Shown here: positions 1-6,559 of the stretch, one piece after another
Layout: each line of letters starts with the position of its first letter
Numbering within the stretch: the stretch's first letter is position 1
Origin: JBEKJU01 sp050011095
Lineage (GTDB): Bacteria; Desulfobacterota; Syntrophorhabdia; Syntrophorhabdales; WCHB1-27
DNA length: 30,076 bases
Direction of reading: 5' to 3'
NCBI GenBank assembly: GCA_050011095.1
Contig: JBEKJU010000017.1
Span: forward strand, 1-30,076
Notes under the pieces: model-generated
The model's database searches: none
What the model was told of the DNA's origin: nothing
The model's input: only the letters and a program-made list of their open reading frames with translations
Program-made: the position numbers and the translations under genes

Positions 1-7
1 GCTTCAT
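1..7 (-). CDS. Start of a further gene, cut by window edge
   Basis: On the minus strand an AGGAGG ribosome binding site (positions 20 to 15) stands 7 bases before an ATG at 7 to 5, followed by AAG. Only Met-Lys can be read, so no function can be assigned. It lies 110 bases beyond the 91-residue protein gene and in the same direction as the encapsulin operon. Cargo enzymes of Family 2 encapsulins are often encoded next to the shell gene, so this edge gene is a candidate cargo gene, but that is inference from position only. Confidence 0.6.
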
Positions 8-117
8 CGGTGTGCCTCCTCATAAGATCCGTATCATTTGGTCGTGACACGTCATTTTATAGGAGGTACGCCCTTTTTTCACTCCTTTTTCAATTCACAC
101 AGAAGAGTTTACCCTAC

Positions 118-393
118 CTAACCCTGCGCATCTTCGCTATTGGTTTTCCTCCGACTAAATGATTCGAAGATGTCGGCGATCCGTTCCAGATCAAGTCCAT
201 TTTCGGCTAAGCCGGATACGCTGTCCGGCTCACGCCGCTCTTCCGGTAAATCCTTCTTATTGATGAGCGACTCGGGGATTTCCGTTATATGTCCGCTATC
301 GGCCGCATTTTCCGGGAGAGAAACGTTGCCGCGGACCTCGTTCAATAATCTTGTTGCCTTTTCAGCTATCACTTTAGGGTTCAAAATATCCAT
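118..393 (-). CDS. Small charged protein of unknown function, encapsulin neighbour
   Basis: A 91-residue protein that I do not recognise. It starts at an ATG with an AGGTG-type ribosome binding site and lies 81 bases downstream of the encapsulin gene on the same strand. The N-terminal third (residues about 5 to 21, NPKVIAEKATRLLNEVR) and the C-terminal third (about 66 to 82, GLDLERIADIFESFSRR) can form amphipathic helices. The middle is rich in Pro, Glu, Asp, Arg and Gly and is probably disordered. There is no signal peptide, membrane segment or cysteine. Disordered segments steer cargo into Family 2 encapsulins, so an adaptor or cargo role is possible but unproven. That it is a real gene is supported by the ribosome binding site, its place in the operon and its ordinary composition. 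Confidence 0.65.
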   Translation of the reverse strand: MDILNPKVIAEKATRLLNEVRGNVSLPENAADSGHITEIPESLINKKDLPEERREPDSVSGLAENGLDLERIADIFESFSRRKTNSEDAQG

Positions 394-474
394 AGGCGCA
401 CCTGCTTCAATTCATTTTCTAATGCCGGCAATGCCGGACAGAACTTTTAGGGTCAGCGGCCGGCCTCTCACGAT

Positions 475-1932
475 CTATATCCCGCAGCCATCCGTGAGAT
501 TCTCAGCTCCTCTGTGTGAGTAGTCATGGTAGTAGCCTACTTCGACGTTTTCCAGCACACCAAGGGCGTCGTCGGTAAGAACCGCGCACGAGAAATAGAG
601 CGACAACAGGTAAGATGCGACTCCGAGCGTATCGAGTCCTATCAAACGGGCTGATAGACTCGGCGATATTTCTCCGGGAATGCCGGCCTGATGCAACCCG
701 ATGACGCCCTGCTCGTTCTCGCCCACCCTGAGCAGGAGGATACTGGTTGTCCCGAACCATTGGTTCGATCTATATCTGCTCTTCACCTCCAATTTGTCGC
801 AGGGCACCAAAGGCACCCCACGCCAGGTAATGACGGGGGCGCCGAAGAGCTGTATGGTCACGGGCGGAACGCCGCGCCAGGTGCATTCCCGTTCAAAAGC
901 CGCGATAGCCTTGGGATGCGCCAGGAAGAAAGCAGGTTTTTTCCAGACCAGCGCCAAAAGCTCATCCAGATCGTCCGGTGTCGGTGTGCCGTAGCGGGCG
1001 CTTATCCGCATGGCGTTATGCACGGAATTGAGGAGGCCGAATTTTTTGCTGTTAATCAGTTCCCATTCCTGGCGCTCCTTTATCCCTTCGATCGTGAGAC
1101 GCATCTGTTCATCGAGCTGGTTGTACGGATTATTATAGAGGTCGGAGACACGGGTATGCACGCGGACGACGGTCTGTATCGCATTCAAAGAGTGCTCACG
1201 CGGTTTTTCGGAATAGTCGACAAAAGTCTCAGGAATCTCTACGTTTTCCGCAAAACCGGAAACGAGGTCGATATTCTTTTCGCCATATTTATTAACCGTC
1301 GAGAGCAGCTCAAGATGTTCATCGATGGCCTTTTTGAATGCTTGGTTCAGGTTGGGAAGCTCTCCAAGGATACCATCGAGATCCTTTCGTGAAAATGTCA
1401 GGAGGATGCAGGGCGTTATGGTCCGCACAGTCACATCGGAAGCCTTATCGGAAACCAATTCCACCTCACCGAAATATTCCCCTTCAGTGAGAAGGGCAAT
1501 GCGCAAATCACTGCCGTGCGCGCCTTTGCTCAATACCTCCACCTGCCCCCGGGCGATGATGAAAAACTTGCTTCGGTCCTCCCCCTCCACAACCAGTTTG
1601 TTCCCCAGCGTGACTTCTTCTGTCTTGAAATGCTTTGCCATGTGGGTAATGATGTCGTCCGGAAGCTTCGAGAAAAGCGGGACGCTGCGCAGGGCCTGCG
1701 GCTGAAAGGAAGCGAGGCCTTCGGCAAAATCCAATTCGACCCGTTCGGCATTCCTTAATTCCACCTTGGTCCGGTTCACCCGAAACGTTCCACCCTCGAC
1801 ATGAACCCACGGCAGCAGACTCAACAGGAATCGTGGTGTTATGGACATCATCTGCGGCGCGGTCTTGGTCGTGTCGGCCAAATTCCGGGCGACGGAGGTC
1901 GTGACACTGCGTTGTATCAAGTTATCTGACAT
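475..1932 (-). CDS. Family 2B encapsulin shell protein with cNMP-binding-type domain
   Basis: A 485-residue HK97-fold nanocompartment shell protein. The N-terminal arm and first shell segment cover about residues 1 to 80. A cyclic-nucleotide-binding-type domain is inserted at about 81 to 205 (it begins LRSVPLFSKLPDDII; cassette GEYFGEVELVSD at 151 to 162). The rest of the shell fold follows, with family-typical stretches such as RVHTRVSDLYNNP, PTPDDLDELLALVWKKP, FFLAHPKAIAAF, GVIGLHQAGIPGE and DDALGVLENVEV. Such proteins assemble into cytosolic icosahedral shells around an enzyme cargo. The cassette lacks the Pro-Arg pair that usually holds the cyclic phosphate (SDKASDVTV is seen), so ligand binding is doubtful. 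The ATG follows AAAGGAG by 7 bases. Upstream neighbours are tusA-like and dsrE2-like genes, which suggests a sulfur-related cargo; known 2B cargos are largely terpenoid enzymes, so this context is unusual. Confidence 0.93.
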   Translation of the reverse strand: MSDNLIQRSVTTSVARNLADTTKTAPQMMSITPRFLLSLLPWVHVEGGTFRVNRTKVELRNAERVELDFAEGLASFQPQALRSVPLFSKLPDDIITHMAKHFKTEEVTLGNKLVVEGEDRSKFFIIARGQVEVLSKGAHGSDLRIALLTEGEYFGEVELVSDKASDVTVRTITPCILLTFSRKDLDGILGELPNLNQAFKKAIDEHLELLSTVNKYGEKNIDLVSGFAENVEIPETFVDYSEKPREHSLNAIQTVVRVHTRVSDLYNNPYNQLDEQMRLTIEGIKERQEWELINSKKFGLLNSVHNAMRISARYGTPTPDDLDELLALVWKKPAFFLAHPKAIAAFERECTWRGVPPVTIQLFGAPVITWRGVPLVPCDKLEVKSRYRSNQWFGTTSILLLRVGENEQGVIGLHQAGIPGEISPSLSARLIGLDTLGVASYLLSLYFSCAVLTDDALGVLENVEVGYYHDYSHRGAENLTDGCGI

Positions 1933-2007
1933 ACATTCTCCTTTCTATACTTTTGTCGATTTTGCTGACTCACTGTGTGTTTTAACAATCACGGCCACCG
2001 CACTACG

Positions 2008-2247
2008 TCAACCCTTACCATCCCCCTTTGCAATGGTTATTTTGTAAACAGCCCCCTGAACGTGACGGATATCCGTGACAGTGAACCCCTGTTCTTTCGC
2101 GCTTGCGGGAATATTTTCCAGAGGTTCCCCTTCGTTGACCAGAACGTCCAGACGGTCTCCTTCGCCAAGCTTTTCCAGTTCCAGTTTTGTTTTCACAAAC
2201 GTCATGGGGCAATGATCTTTTGTGACATCCAATTGAAATATCTTCAT
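2008..2247 (-). CDS. tusA: TusA-family sulfur carrier protein
   Basis: A 79-residue TusA/SirA-like protein. The family passes persulfide sulfur from protein to protein in the cytoplasm through one cysteine near the N-terminus. Here Cys13 lies in DHCPMTFVKTKLELEKL, the expected CPxx motif followed by the Lys-rich helix; Thr replaces the second Pro of the E. coli CPxP motif, a variant I believe occurs in anaerobes. The downstream beta-alpha-beta part (GEGDRLDVLVNE, AKEQGFTV, GAVYKITIAK) also fits. Two adjacent ATGs at 2250 and 2247 follow a GGGAGG site; the second has the better 6-base spacing. The gene follows dsrE2-like by 48 bases and precedes the encapsulin gene by 75 bases, consistent with one operon. 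The exact sulfur donor and acceptor are unknown. Confidence 0.9.
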   Translation of the reverse strand: MKIFQLDVTKDHCPMTFVKTKLELEKLGEGDRLDVLVNEGEPLENIPASAKEQGFTVTDIRHVQGAVYKITIAKGDGKG

Positions 2248-2295
2248 CATTTGCCTCCCTGCATCTTTCCACCAACGCTCGCGCGTCAAAATCGT

Positions 2296-2784
2296 CTAAA
2301 CGAAAATCCGGTCGCCCCCTTCAGAGTGTTCCAGGAAGCCGGGAACACCGAGCACATCCTTGATTTCAGGGATGAAATCCTCCCTGGTGAGACCCAGTAT
2401 GTGCATCGACATTTCGCAGGCGTAAAGATTGATATGCAATGCTTTGGCGGCCTCCACCAGTTCCGGGAGCGTGGCCACGTTGCGTTTATGCATCATGTAA
2501 CTCATTAATTTGGGACTTATGTTGAGAAAATTCAGACGGCTCAGGGGAACGCTACCCAGTCCCCCCATTAAAAAACCGAAAAAGCGGGCCAGAACCCCTT
2601 TGCCGATAAAGCTCCTTCCTTTTTTCTTCTTTATCGCGTTGAGCCCCCAAAAGGTGAAAAATATACTCACGTCAAAATTCATCGCCGCCGCGCCCGTGGC
2701 AAGCGTAAGGGCGGCCGTCAGTTTGTCGAAATCGCCGCTGAAGCAGATAATCGCCAACCTTTTATTCTTTGTCCGGTCAGACAT
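2296..2784 (-). CDS. DsrE2-like sulfurtransferase (DsrE/DsrF/DrsH family)
   Basis: A 162-residue protein of the DsrE/F/H-like family, DsrE2 type. It has the Rossmann-like start (RLAIICFSGDFDKLTAALTLATGAAAM), an AMNFDVSIFFTFWGLNAI segment, a long hydrophobic central insert (about 62 to 80) and the conserved cysteine loop NLYACEMSMHILGL with Cys123. In sulfur-oxidising and sulfur-trafficking systems DsrE2 exchanges persulfide sulfur with TusA, and the two genes are often adjacent, as here. The central hydrophobic stretch may associate with the membrane. The ATG is preceded at about 13 bases by GGAGG, longer than usual; no nearer in-frame start exists. It is the first intact gene after the regulated promoter near 3190. 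A broken outer-membrane-protein tail lies in the 5' leader. Confidence 0.88.
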   Translation of the reverse strand: MSDRTKNKRLAIICFSGDFDKLTAALTLATGAAAMNFDVSIFFTFWGLNAIKKKKGRSFIGKGVLARFFGFLMGGLGSVPLSRLNFLNISPKLMSYMMHKRNVATLPELVEAAKALHINLYACEMSMHILGLTREDFIPEIKDVLGVPGFLEHSEGGDRIFV

Positions 2785-2878
2785 TATTTGCCATTGACCT
2801 CCATTTAATCCTTATACGTTAACGTCTCTGGTGGCCCGGATGGTACCGACATTGTCCCTTCCCCGCTCAGGTTTTACG

Positions 2879-2989
2879 CTAAAATGCGTACTGTGCGCTT
2901 AAGGTGAAGCCGTCGCCCAGGCCCAGCCTGCTGCCCGTCAGGTTGTTGCCCCCAGGTTGGCGGGCAGGATCGAGGCGCCTTATTGCCAT
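2879..2989 (-). pseudogene. Remnant C-terminus of an outer-membrane beta-barrel protein
   Basis: This frame encodes a short run ending GLGDGFTLSAQYAF and then TAG. A last strand of alternating residues with a terminal Phe is the hallmark of Gram-negative outer-membrane beta-barrels. Only about 30 codons can be read this way, and the upstream DNA in the same frame does not look like a porin, so I regard it as the tail of a deleted gene. It lies between the regulated promoter near 3190 and dsrE2. That suggests the promoter once drove a porin-dsrE2-tusA-encapsulin operon. The alternative is chance; the similarity is from motif recognition only. Confidence 0.45.
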
Positions 2990-3173
2990 GCAAGGATTCT
3001 CCAGTTTTCTGGTCGAATGTTTTTATGGTACGACCTTGTCATATAGGCTCCCGTCAGGCCGGCGCGCCACAAAGTGCTCAAATGGTCATACGCCACCACC
3101 CCTTTTTTTGTAATAAGGTCACCATGCACCTTCCGCGCCCACTAAATTTATTCTTAGCCTATAGGAATACTAG

Positions 3174-3203
3174 TATATAAGATAAACTATCTTATTTTGT
3201 CAA
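3174..3203 (-). promoter_or_regulatory. Sigma-70-type promoter for the dsrE2-tusA-encapsulin operon
   Basis: Reading the minus strand, TTGACA (3203 to 3198) and TATATA (3179 to 3174) are separated by 18 bases, a near-consensus housekeeping promoter in a sharply AT-rich island. It points at dsrE2, leaving a leader of about 390 bases that contains the porin-like tail and a 15-codon reading frame (3125 to 3078, GGAAGG upstream of its ATG). No gene on the plus strand could use it. Confidence 0.7.
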
Positions 3204-3246
3204 GATATTTTATCTTGATCGTATGACTCAAGATAGTTTATCTATA
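3177..3246. promoter_or_regulatory. Three tandem palindromic operators (AAGATA-N3-TATCTT)
   Basis: Site 1 (3177-3195) is ATAAGATA-AAC-TATCTTAT and site 2 (3200-3218) is TCAAGATA-TTT-TATCTTGA; both have perfect 8-base arms around 3 bases. Site 3 (3228-3246) is TCAAGATA-GTT-TATCTATA with an imperfect right arm. Centres are 23 and 28 bases apart. Site 1 fills the gap between the -35 and -10 hexamers and site 2 overlaps the -35 hexamer, so a dimeric repressor bound here would block the promoter. I do not recognise the regulator; no regulator gene is adjacent. Confidence 0.75.
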
Positions 3247-3368
3247 CTATAGTAAATCAGGTTGGTGCATAGTGCAAGAGTAAGGAAGAAATTTGAGTCC
3301 CACAAGCGGGTGGCCGAGGGGGGGCTCCGTCCGCCTCGCCCCCCGGCACGGGCGATCAACTTGTGGAT

Positions 3369-3510
3369 TCCCTGCAGCTTGCTGCAGGGAGAATCTTTTT
3401 CCGCTTCGCTCCGCCGGCAATTATTGGGACACCCACTTCGCGGGTACCCGGTCGCCCCCTCTGCGGGCAAAGCCCGCAGAGACTCCATACCCTGCTGCTT
3501 GCAGCAGGGT
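3369..3510. repeat. Cluster of three perfect 10-bp stem-loops
   Basis: Three hairpins lie between rubrerythrin and the operator island: 3369-3390 (TCCCTGCAGC, TT loop), 3459-3481 (CTCTGCGGGC, AAA loop) and 3489-3510 (ACCCTGCTGC, TT loop). Each has 10 perfectly paired bases and a 2- or 3-base DNA loop. The third begins 15 bases after the rubrerythrin stop and could end that transcript, although no T-run follows on the minus strand. The first is followed by CTTTTT on the plus strand. Stems differ in sequence but share one architecture. No coding potential is seen from 3250 to 3524. Confidence 0.65.
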
Positions 3511-3524
3511 CATTTATTCGGTCC

Positions 3525-4019
3525 TTAATCTATCTTCTTGAAAAGGGACCTCGGCGCGCCGCAGATAGGGCACTTATCGGGCGGCCCCCCCTCGACCGTG
3601 TTGCCGCAGCGCCCACAGACGTAATAATCGGTCTCGGTGTTCTTGCCCAGGGTGTCGAGGGCCTTCTTGTAGAGTTCCGCGTGGATTTTTTCCACCTCGT
3701 TCGCATAGTGGAAGGTGGTCTCGGCCCCTTTATTCCCCTCGCTTTTCGCCGTCCCGATCATTGCCGGATACATCTTCTGAAACTCGAATACCTCGCCGTT
3801 CACGGCTTCTTCGAGGTTCTCCTTGGTGCCCTTGATGCCGCCCAGCGCCCTCAGGTGGTTATGGGCGTGGACGGTCTCGGCCTCCGCCGCTGCCCGGAAT
3901 AGCTTCGCAACCTGGCTGAACCCTTCCTGGTCCGCCTTCGCCGCGAAGGCAAGATATTTTCTGTTGGCCTGTGATTCTCCCGCAAACGCCTCTTTCAGGT
4001 TCTCCTCGCTGCCTGGCAT
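3525..4019 (-). CDS. rbr: Rubrerythrin
   Basis: A 164-residue rubrerythrin that reduces hydrogen peroxide in the cytoplasm of anaerobes with electrons from rubredoxin or NAD(P)H systems. The N-terminal four-helix ferritin-like domain carries the diiron ligand segments LKEAFAGESQANRKY, AEAETVHAHNH, EEAVNGEVFEFQKMYP and HYANEVEKIHAELY. The C-terminal rubredoxin-like domain has two CxxC knuckles (YVCGRCGN and KCPICGAP). Length and domain order are those of the compact rubrerythrin family. The ATG is preceded by GGAGG at 5 to 6 bases. The flavodiiron gene ends 58 bases upstream on the same strand, so the two probably form an oxidative/nitrosative stress operon. Confidence 0.95.
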   Translation of the reverse strand: MPGSEENLKEAFAGESQANRKYLAFAAKADQEGFSQVAKLFRAAAEAETVHAHNHLRALGGIKGTKENLEEAVNGEVFEFQKMYPAMIGTAKSEGNKGAETTFHYANEVEKIHAELYKKALDTLGKNTETDYYVCGRCGNTVEGGPPDKCPICGAPRSLFKKID

Positions 4020-4077
4020 CGTTCCCTCCTGTCTTTAATTTGGGGCCTTCGCGCGCGGGCGCGCCCACGCCTTTCTC

Positions 4078-5313
4078 TTACGGCCCACTTTGCCCGAATA
4101 GGAATCTCCCGTGGTATTCCTTCACTTTTCCCGCAAACCCGTATCCAAAATCATAGCACCTCTGTTCGTCTTCCAGGGCGGGCCGGTAGAGCACCTCGAT
4201 GCCCGGCTCATACGTTTCGAGGCCCATCTGCCCCACGGCCTCGTACACGTCCCTCACCGCGCCCCCGCCCCATCCGAAGCTGCCGAAGCCCCCCACGATC
4301 CGGTTCTTGGGCCGAAGACCCTTGAGATACGTGAGGAACTGGCCAATCGCGGGAAAGACCGTGTTGTTGAGCGTCGGCGAGCCGATGAGGGTGCCCCTTG
4401 CCTTCCAGAATTCCTTTACCGCGACGCTCTGCGGCGTGGCCCGGAGCTTGACCACCCTGCATTCGAGACCCGCATCCTTGACGCCCTTCGCGATGGACTG
4501 GGTCATGTGGCCGGTGCTCTCCCACATGGTGTCGTAGACGACGCACACACTGAGGGCCGCCTTCCCCTCCGCCATATCGAGGTACGTGCGCAGTATCCTT
4601 CCGGGGTCCTCGCGCCAGATTATGCCGTGGTCCGGGGCGATGACCTCAAGCTCAAGGCCGAGCCTTTGGATCTCGGCGATCTTCCCCTTGATGAGCGGGC
4701 CGAAGGGCATCAGTATATTGGCGTAGTAGTCGATGACCGCATCCTCAAGCTCCGCGAGCGACGCGCACGCGATGAACTCGTCGTCAAAGCGGGCCGACGA
4801 GGCGATATGCTGGCCGAAGGCGTCCTGGCTGAAGAGGACCTTGTCCTCGGGCACATAGGAGACCATCGAATCGGGCCAGTGAAGCATGGGCGTCTCCAAA
4901 AAGAGGATGCTCCTTTTTCCGATCCTCAGCGTGTCGCCCGTCTTGACCGTCCTGATGCGCCAGTTCGAGAGATCGAAAAACCGGGCGAGCCCCTTTTTCC
5001 CCCTTTCCGTCATGTAGAGGGTGGCGTCCGGCGCAAGCGCCATCACCCGGTCTATGCCCGTCGCGTGGTCGTTCTCGATATGGTTGATGATGACGTGCCT
5101 GATGGCCTCCGGCTCGATGATGCCCCTGATGTTCTTGATCGTCACATCCGCAAAATCGTGTTTCACCGTATCGACGAGCGTCGGCTCTTCGTCGAGGATG
5201 AGATAGTTGTTGTAGCTCGTTCCGCGGGGCGTCTCATACCCGTGAAAGTCCCGGATAGCCCAGTCTATGGCGCCCACCCAATAAATCCTGTTCTTCACCT
5301 CAACCGCTTTCAT
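4078..5313 (-). CDS. fprA: Flavodiiron protein (A-type flavoprotein, FprA-like)
   Basis: About 411 residues. The N-terminal metallo-beta-lactamase domain carries the diiron ligands HIENDH (H-x-E-x-D-H), MLHWPDS, SQDAFGQH and APDHGIIW. The C-terminal flavodoxin domain begins near residue 255 (ALSVCVVYDTMWESTGHM) and includes the FMN-loop-like IGSPTLNN and GGFGSFGWGGG. Flavodiiron proteins reduce O2 to water and/or NO to N2O in the cytoplasm; the substrate preference cannot be read from the sequence. There is no fused rubredoxin. I chose the ATG at 5313 (AGGTGGTGAA upstream); an in-frame GTG at 5331 would add six residues. It lies in the same direction as rubrerythrin and just upstream of it, a common pairing in strict anaerobes. 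Confidence 0.94.
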   Translation of the reverse strand: MKAVEVKNRIYWVGAIDWAIRDFHGYETPRGTSYNNYLILDEEPTLVDTVKHDFADVTIKNIRGIIEPEAIRHVIINHIENDHATGIDRVMALAPDATLYMTERGKKGLARFFDLSNWRIRTVKTGDTLRIGKRSILFLETPMLHWPDSMVSYVPEDKVLFSQDAFGQHIASSARFDDEFIACASLAELEDAVIDYYANILMPFGPLIKGKIAEIQRLGLELEVIAPDHGIIWREDPGRILRTYLDMAEGKAALSVCVVYDTMWESTGHMTQSIAKGVKDAGLECRVVKLRATPQSVAVKEFWKARGTLIGSPTLNNTVFPAIGQFLTYLKGLRPKNRIVGGFGSFGWGGGAVRDVYEAVGQMGLETYEPGIEVLYRPALEDEQRCYDFGYGFAGKVKEYHGRFLFGQSGP

Positions 5314-5437
5314 CGCGTTCACCACCTTCACCCCTTGTCCGGCCGGTCTCCGGTTTCAGTCTTCCGCTCCCTTGGCCCTCATGCGTCGCGGCCGAAGACG
5401 GCCCGTATCCGTACATCCGCCGGCGTGCGGACCGATC

Positions 5438-5755
5438 TCATCCGGCCGGCGATGTCTCGTCGTTGACCCAGCAATCGTAATCGGGAAGCACGAATGATGC
5501 CTCCACCGCCTCTATCTGGGGCACCTCATAGGGATGAAGCGCCCTTATCTCTCTTTCGACGTCCCCGTAAAGCTCGCGCCGCGTCTTCATGATCCCGATC
5601 CACTCCTCCGCCTCCTCCAGATGCCCCTTCCACCAGTAGGTGCTCGTGATCGGTCCGATAATCTGGCAGCAGGCGACGAGTCTCTTTTCGAGAAGCAGCC
5701 GCCCTATCTTCTCCAGGGTCTCTCTGCCGGTGACGGTCGTGATCACGTTGATCAT
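5438..5755 (-). CDS. cutA: CutA1 divalent-ion tolerance protein
   Basis: About 105 residues with the CutA1 signatures LVACCQIIGPITSTYWWKG, TRRELYGDVEREIRALHPYEVPQI and a closing aromatic Trp. CutA1 forms a very stable cytosolic trimer of ferredoxin-like folds; it was linked to copper tolerance in E. coli but its true role is unsettled. The ATG at 5755 begins MINVITTV as in the family; an in-frame TTG at 5770 is possible. A TATAAT hexamer (5775 to 5770 on the minus strand) lies so close that the leader would be very short. The gene is divergent from maf and 107 bases before the flavodiiron gene. Confidence 0.92.
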   Translation of the reverse strand: MINVITTVTGRETLEKIGRLLLEKRLVACCQIIGPITSTYWWKGHLEEAEEWIGIMKTRRELYGDVEREIRALHPYEVPQIEAVEASFVLPDYDCWVNDETSPAG

Positions 5756-5968
5756 GGATCGGATTCTCAATTATATAGTATAAGACGCGGGCAGACGCGC
5801 CGCATCCATGCCAGGGGGGGCGGCTGCCGCTATTTCCGAAAGCGCCTTCCCACGGGCCTGTGCGGCCCGCGTGTTTGGCCGCGTTACGTCAGGCGCTAAT
5901 GGACCGCGGAAACCCCGGAACCATATATTTAACTTGAATTGAGGATAAATTCATATTATTTTCTTACG

Positions 5969-6559
5969 ATGTTCCACGTTAACGATGAAAACGCGATAGT
6001 CCTCGCGAGCGAGTCGACAAGGAGAATAGATATCCTCCGGACCCTCGGCGTATCGTTCTCCATTATCCCGCCCGGCATCGACGAGCGCAGGAAGCCCTAC
6101 GAGTCGCCGAAGGACTATGTCCTCCGGATATCGTGCGAAAAGGCGCAAAAGGTGGGGGACCTTTTCCCGGACAAGTGGATTATCGGCGCCGATACTGTCG
6201 TCGTCCACAAGGGGAGGGTCCTGGGCAAGCCGAAGACGGAGGAAGACGCCTTTGCCATGCTCAAGAGGCTTCGGGCCAACTGGCACAAGGTCTTTACCGG
6301 CTACTGCATCCTCAACATGTCCAAGCAGATCGTCTACCAGGACGTCGCCGAGACAAAGGTCTTCATCAAGGACCTGACGGATGAGGAAATAGCGAAGTAC
6401 ATCGATACGTCGGAGCCCTTCGACAAGGCCGGTTCCTATGCGGTACAGGGGAAGGGCGGCTACATGGTAAAGGAAATAAAGGGCTCCTATACCAATGTGG
6501 TCGGTCTCCCCATCTGCGAGATCACGGAGGCCCTTCTTTCCCTGGGCATCGTTTCGTGA
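5969..6559 (+). CDS. maf: Maf-family nucleoside triphosphate pyrophosphatase
   Basis: About 196 residues. Maf proteins hydrolyse non-canonical or UTP/TTP-type nucleotides to monophosphates in the cytoplasm. Family blocks are present: LASESTRRIDILRTLGVSF at the start, WIIGADTVVVHKG with the metal-binding Asp, GKPKTEEDAFAMLKRL, and KAGSYAVQGKGGYMVKEIKGSYTNVVGLPI near the end. The ATG at 5969 fits the family start, although no good ribosome binding site precedes it; an in-frame TTG at 5939 would add ten residues with no homology. The stop overlaps the yggS GTG by four bases, so the two are translationally coupled. Confidence 0.94.
   Translation: MFHVNDENAIVLASESTRRIDILRTLGVSFSIIPPGIDERRKPYESPKDYVLRISCEKAQKVGDLFPDKWIIGADTVVVHKGRVLGKPKTEEDAFAMLKRLRANWHKVFTGYCILNMSKQIVYQDVAETKVFIKDLTDEEIAKYIDTSEPFDKAGSYAVQGKGGYMVKEIKGSYTNVVGLPICEITEALLSLGIVS

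Noticed and set aside
3250..3520. CRISPR array
   Set aside because: The hairpins differ in sequence and are not direct repeats with regular spacers; no cas gene is nearby.
4111..5466. 451-codon open frame on the plus strand
   Set aside because: It is antisense to the flavodiiron gene, whose motifs are complete; the frame is a by-product of GC-rich codon use and has no recognisable domains.
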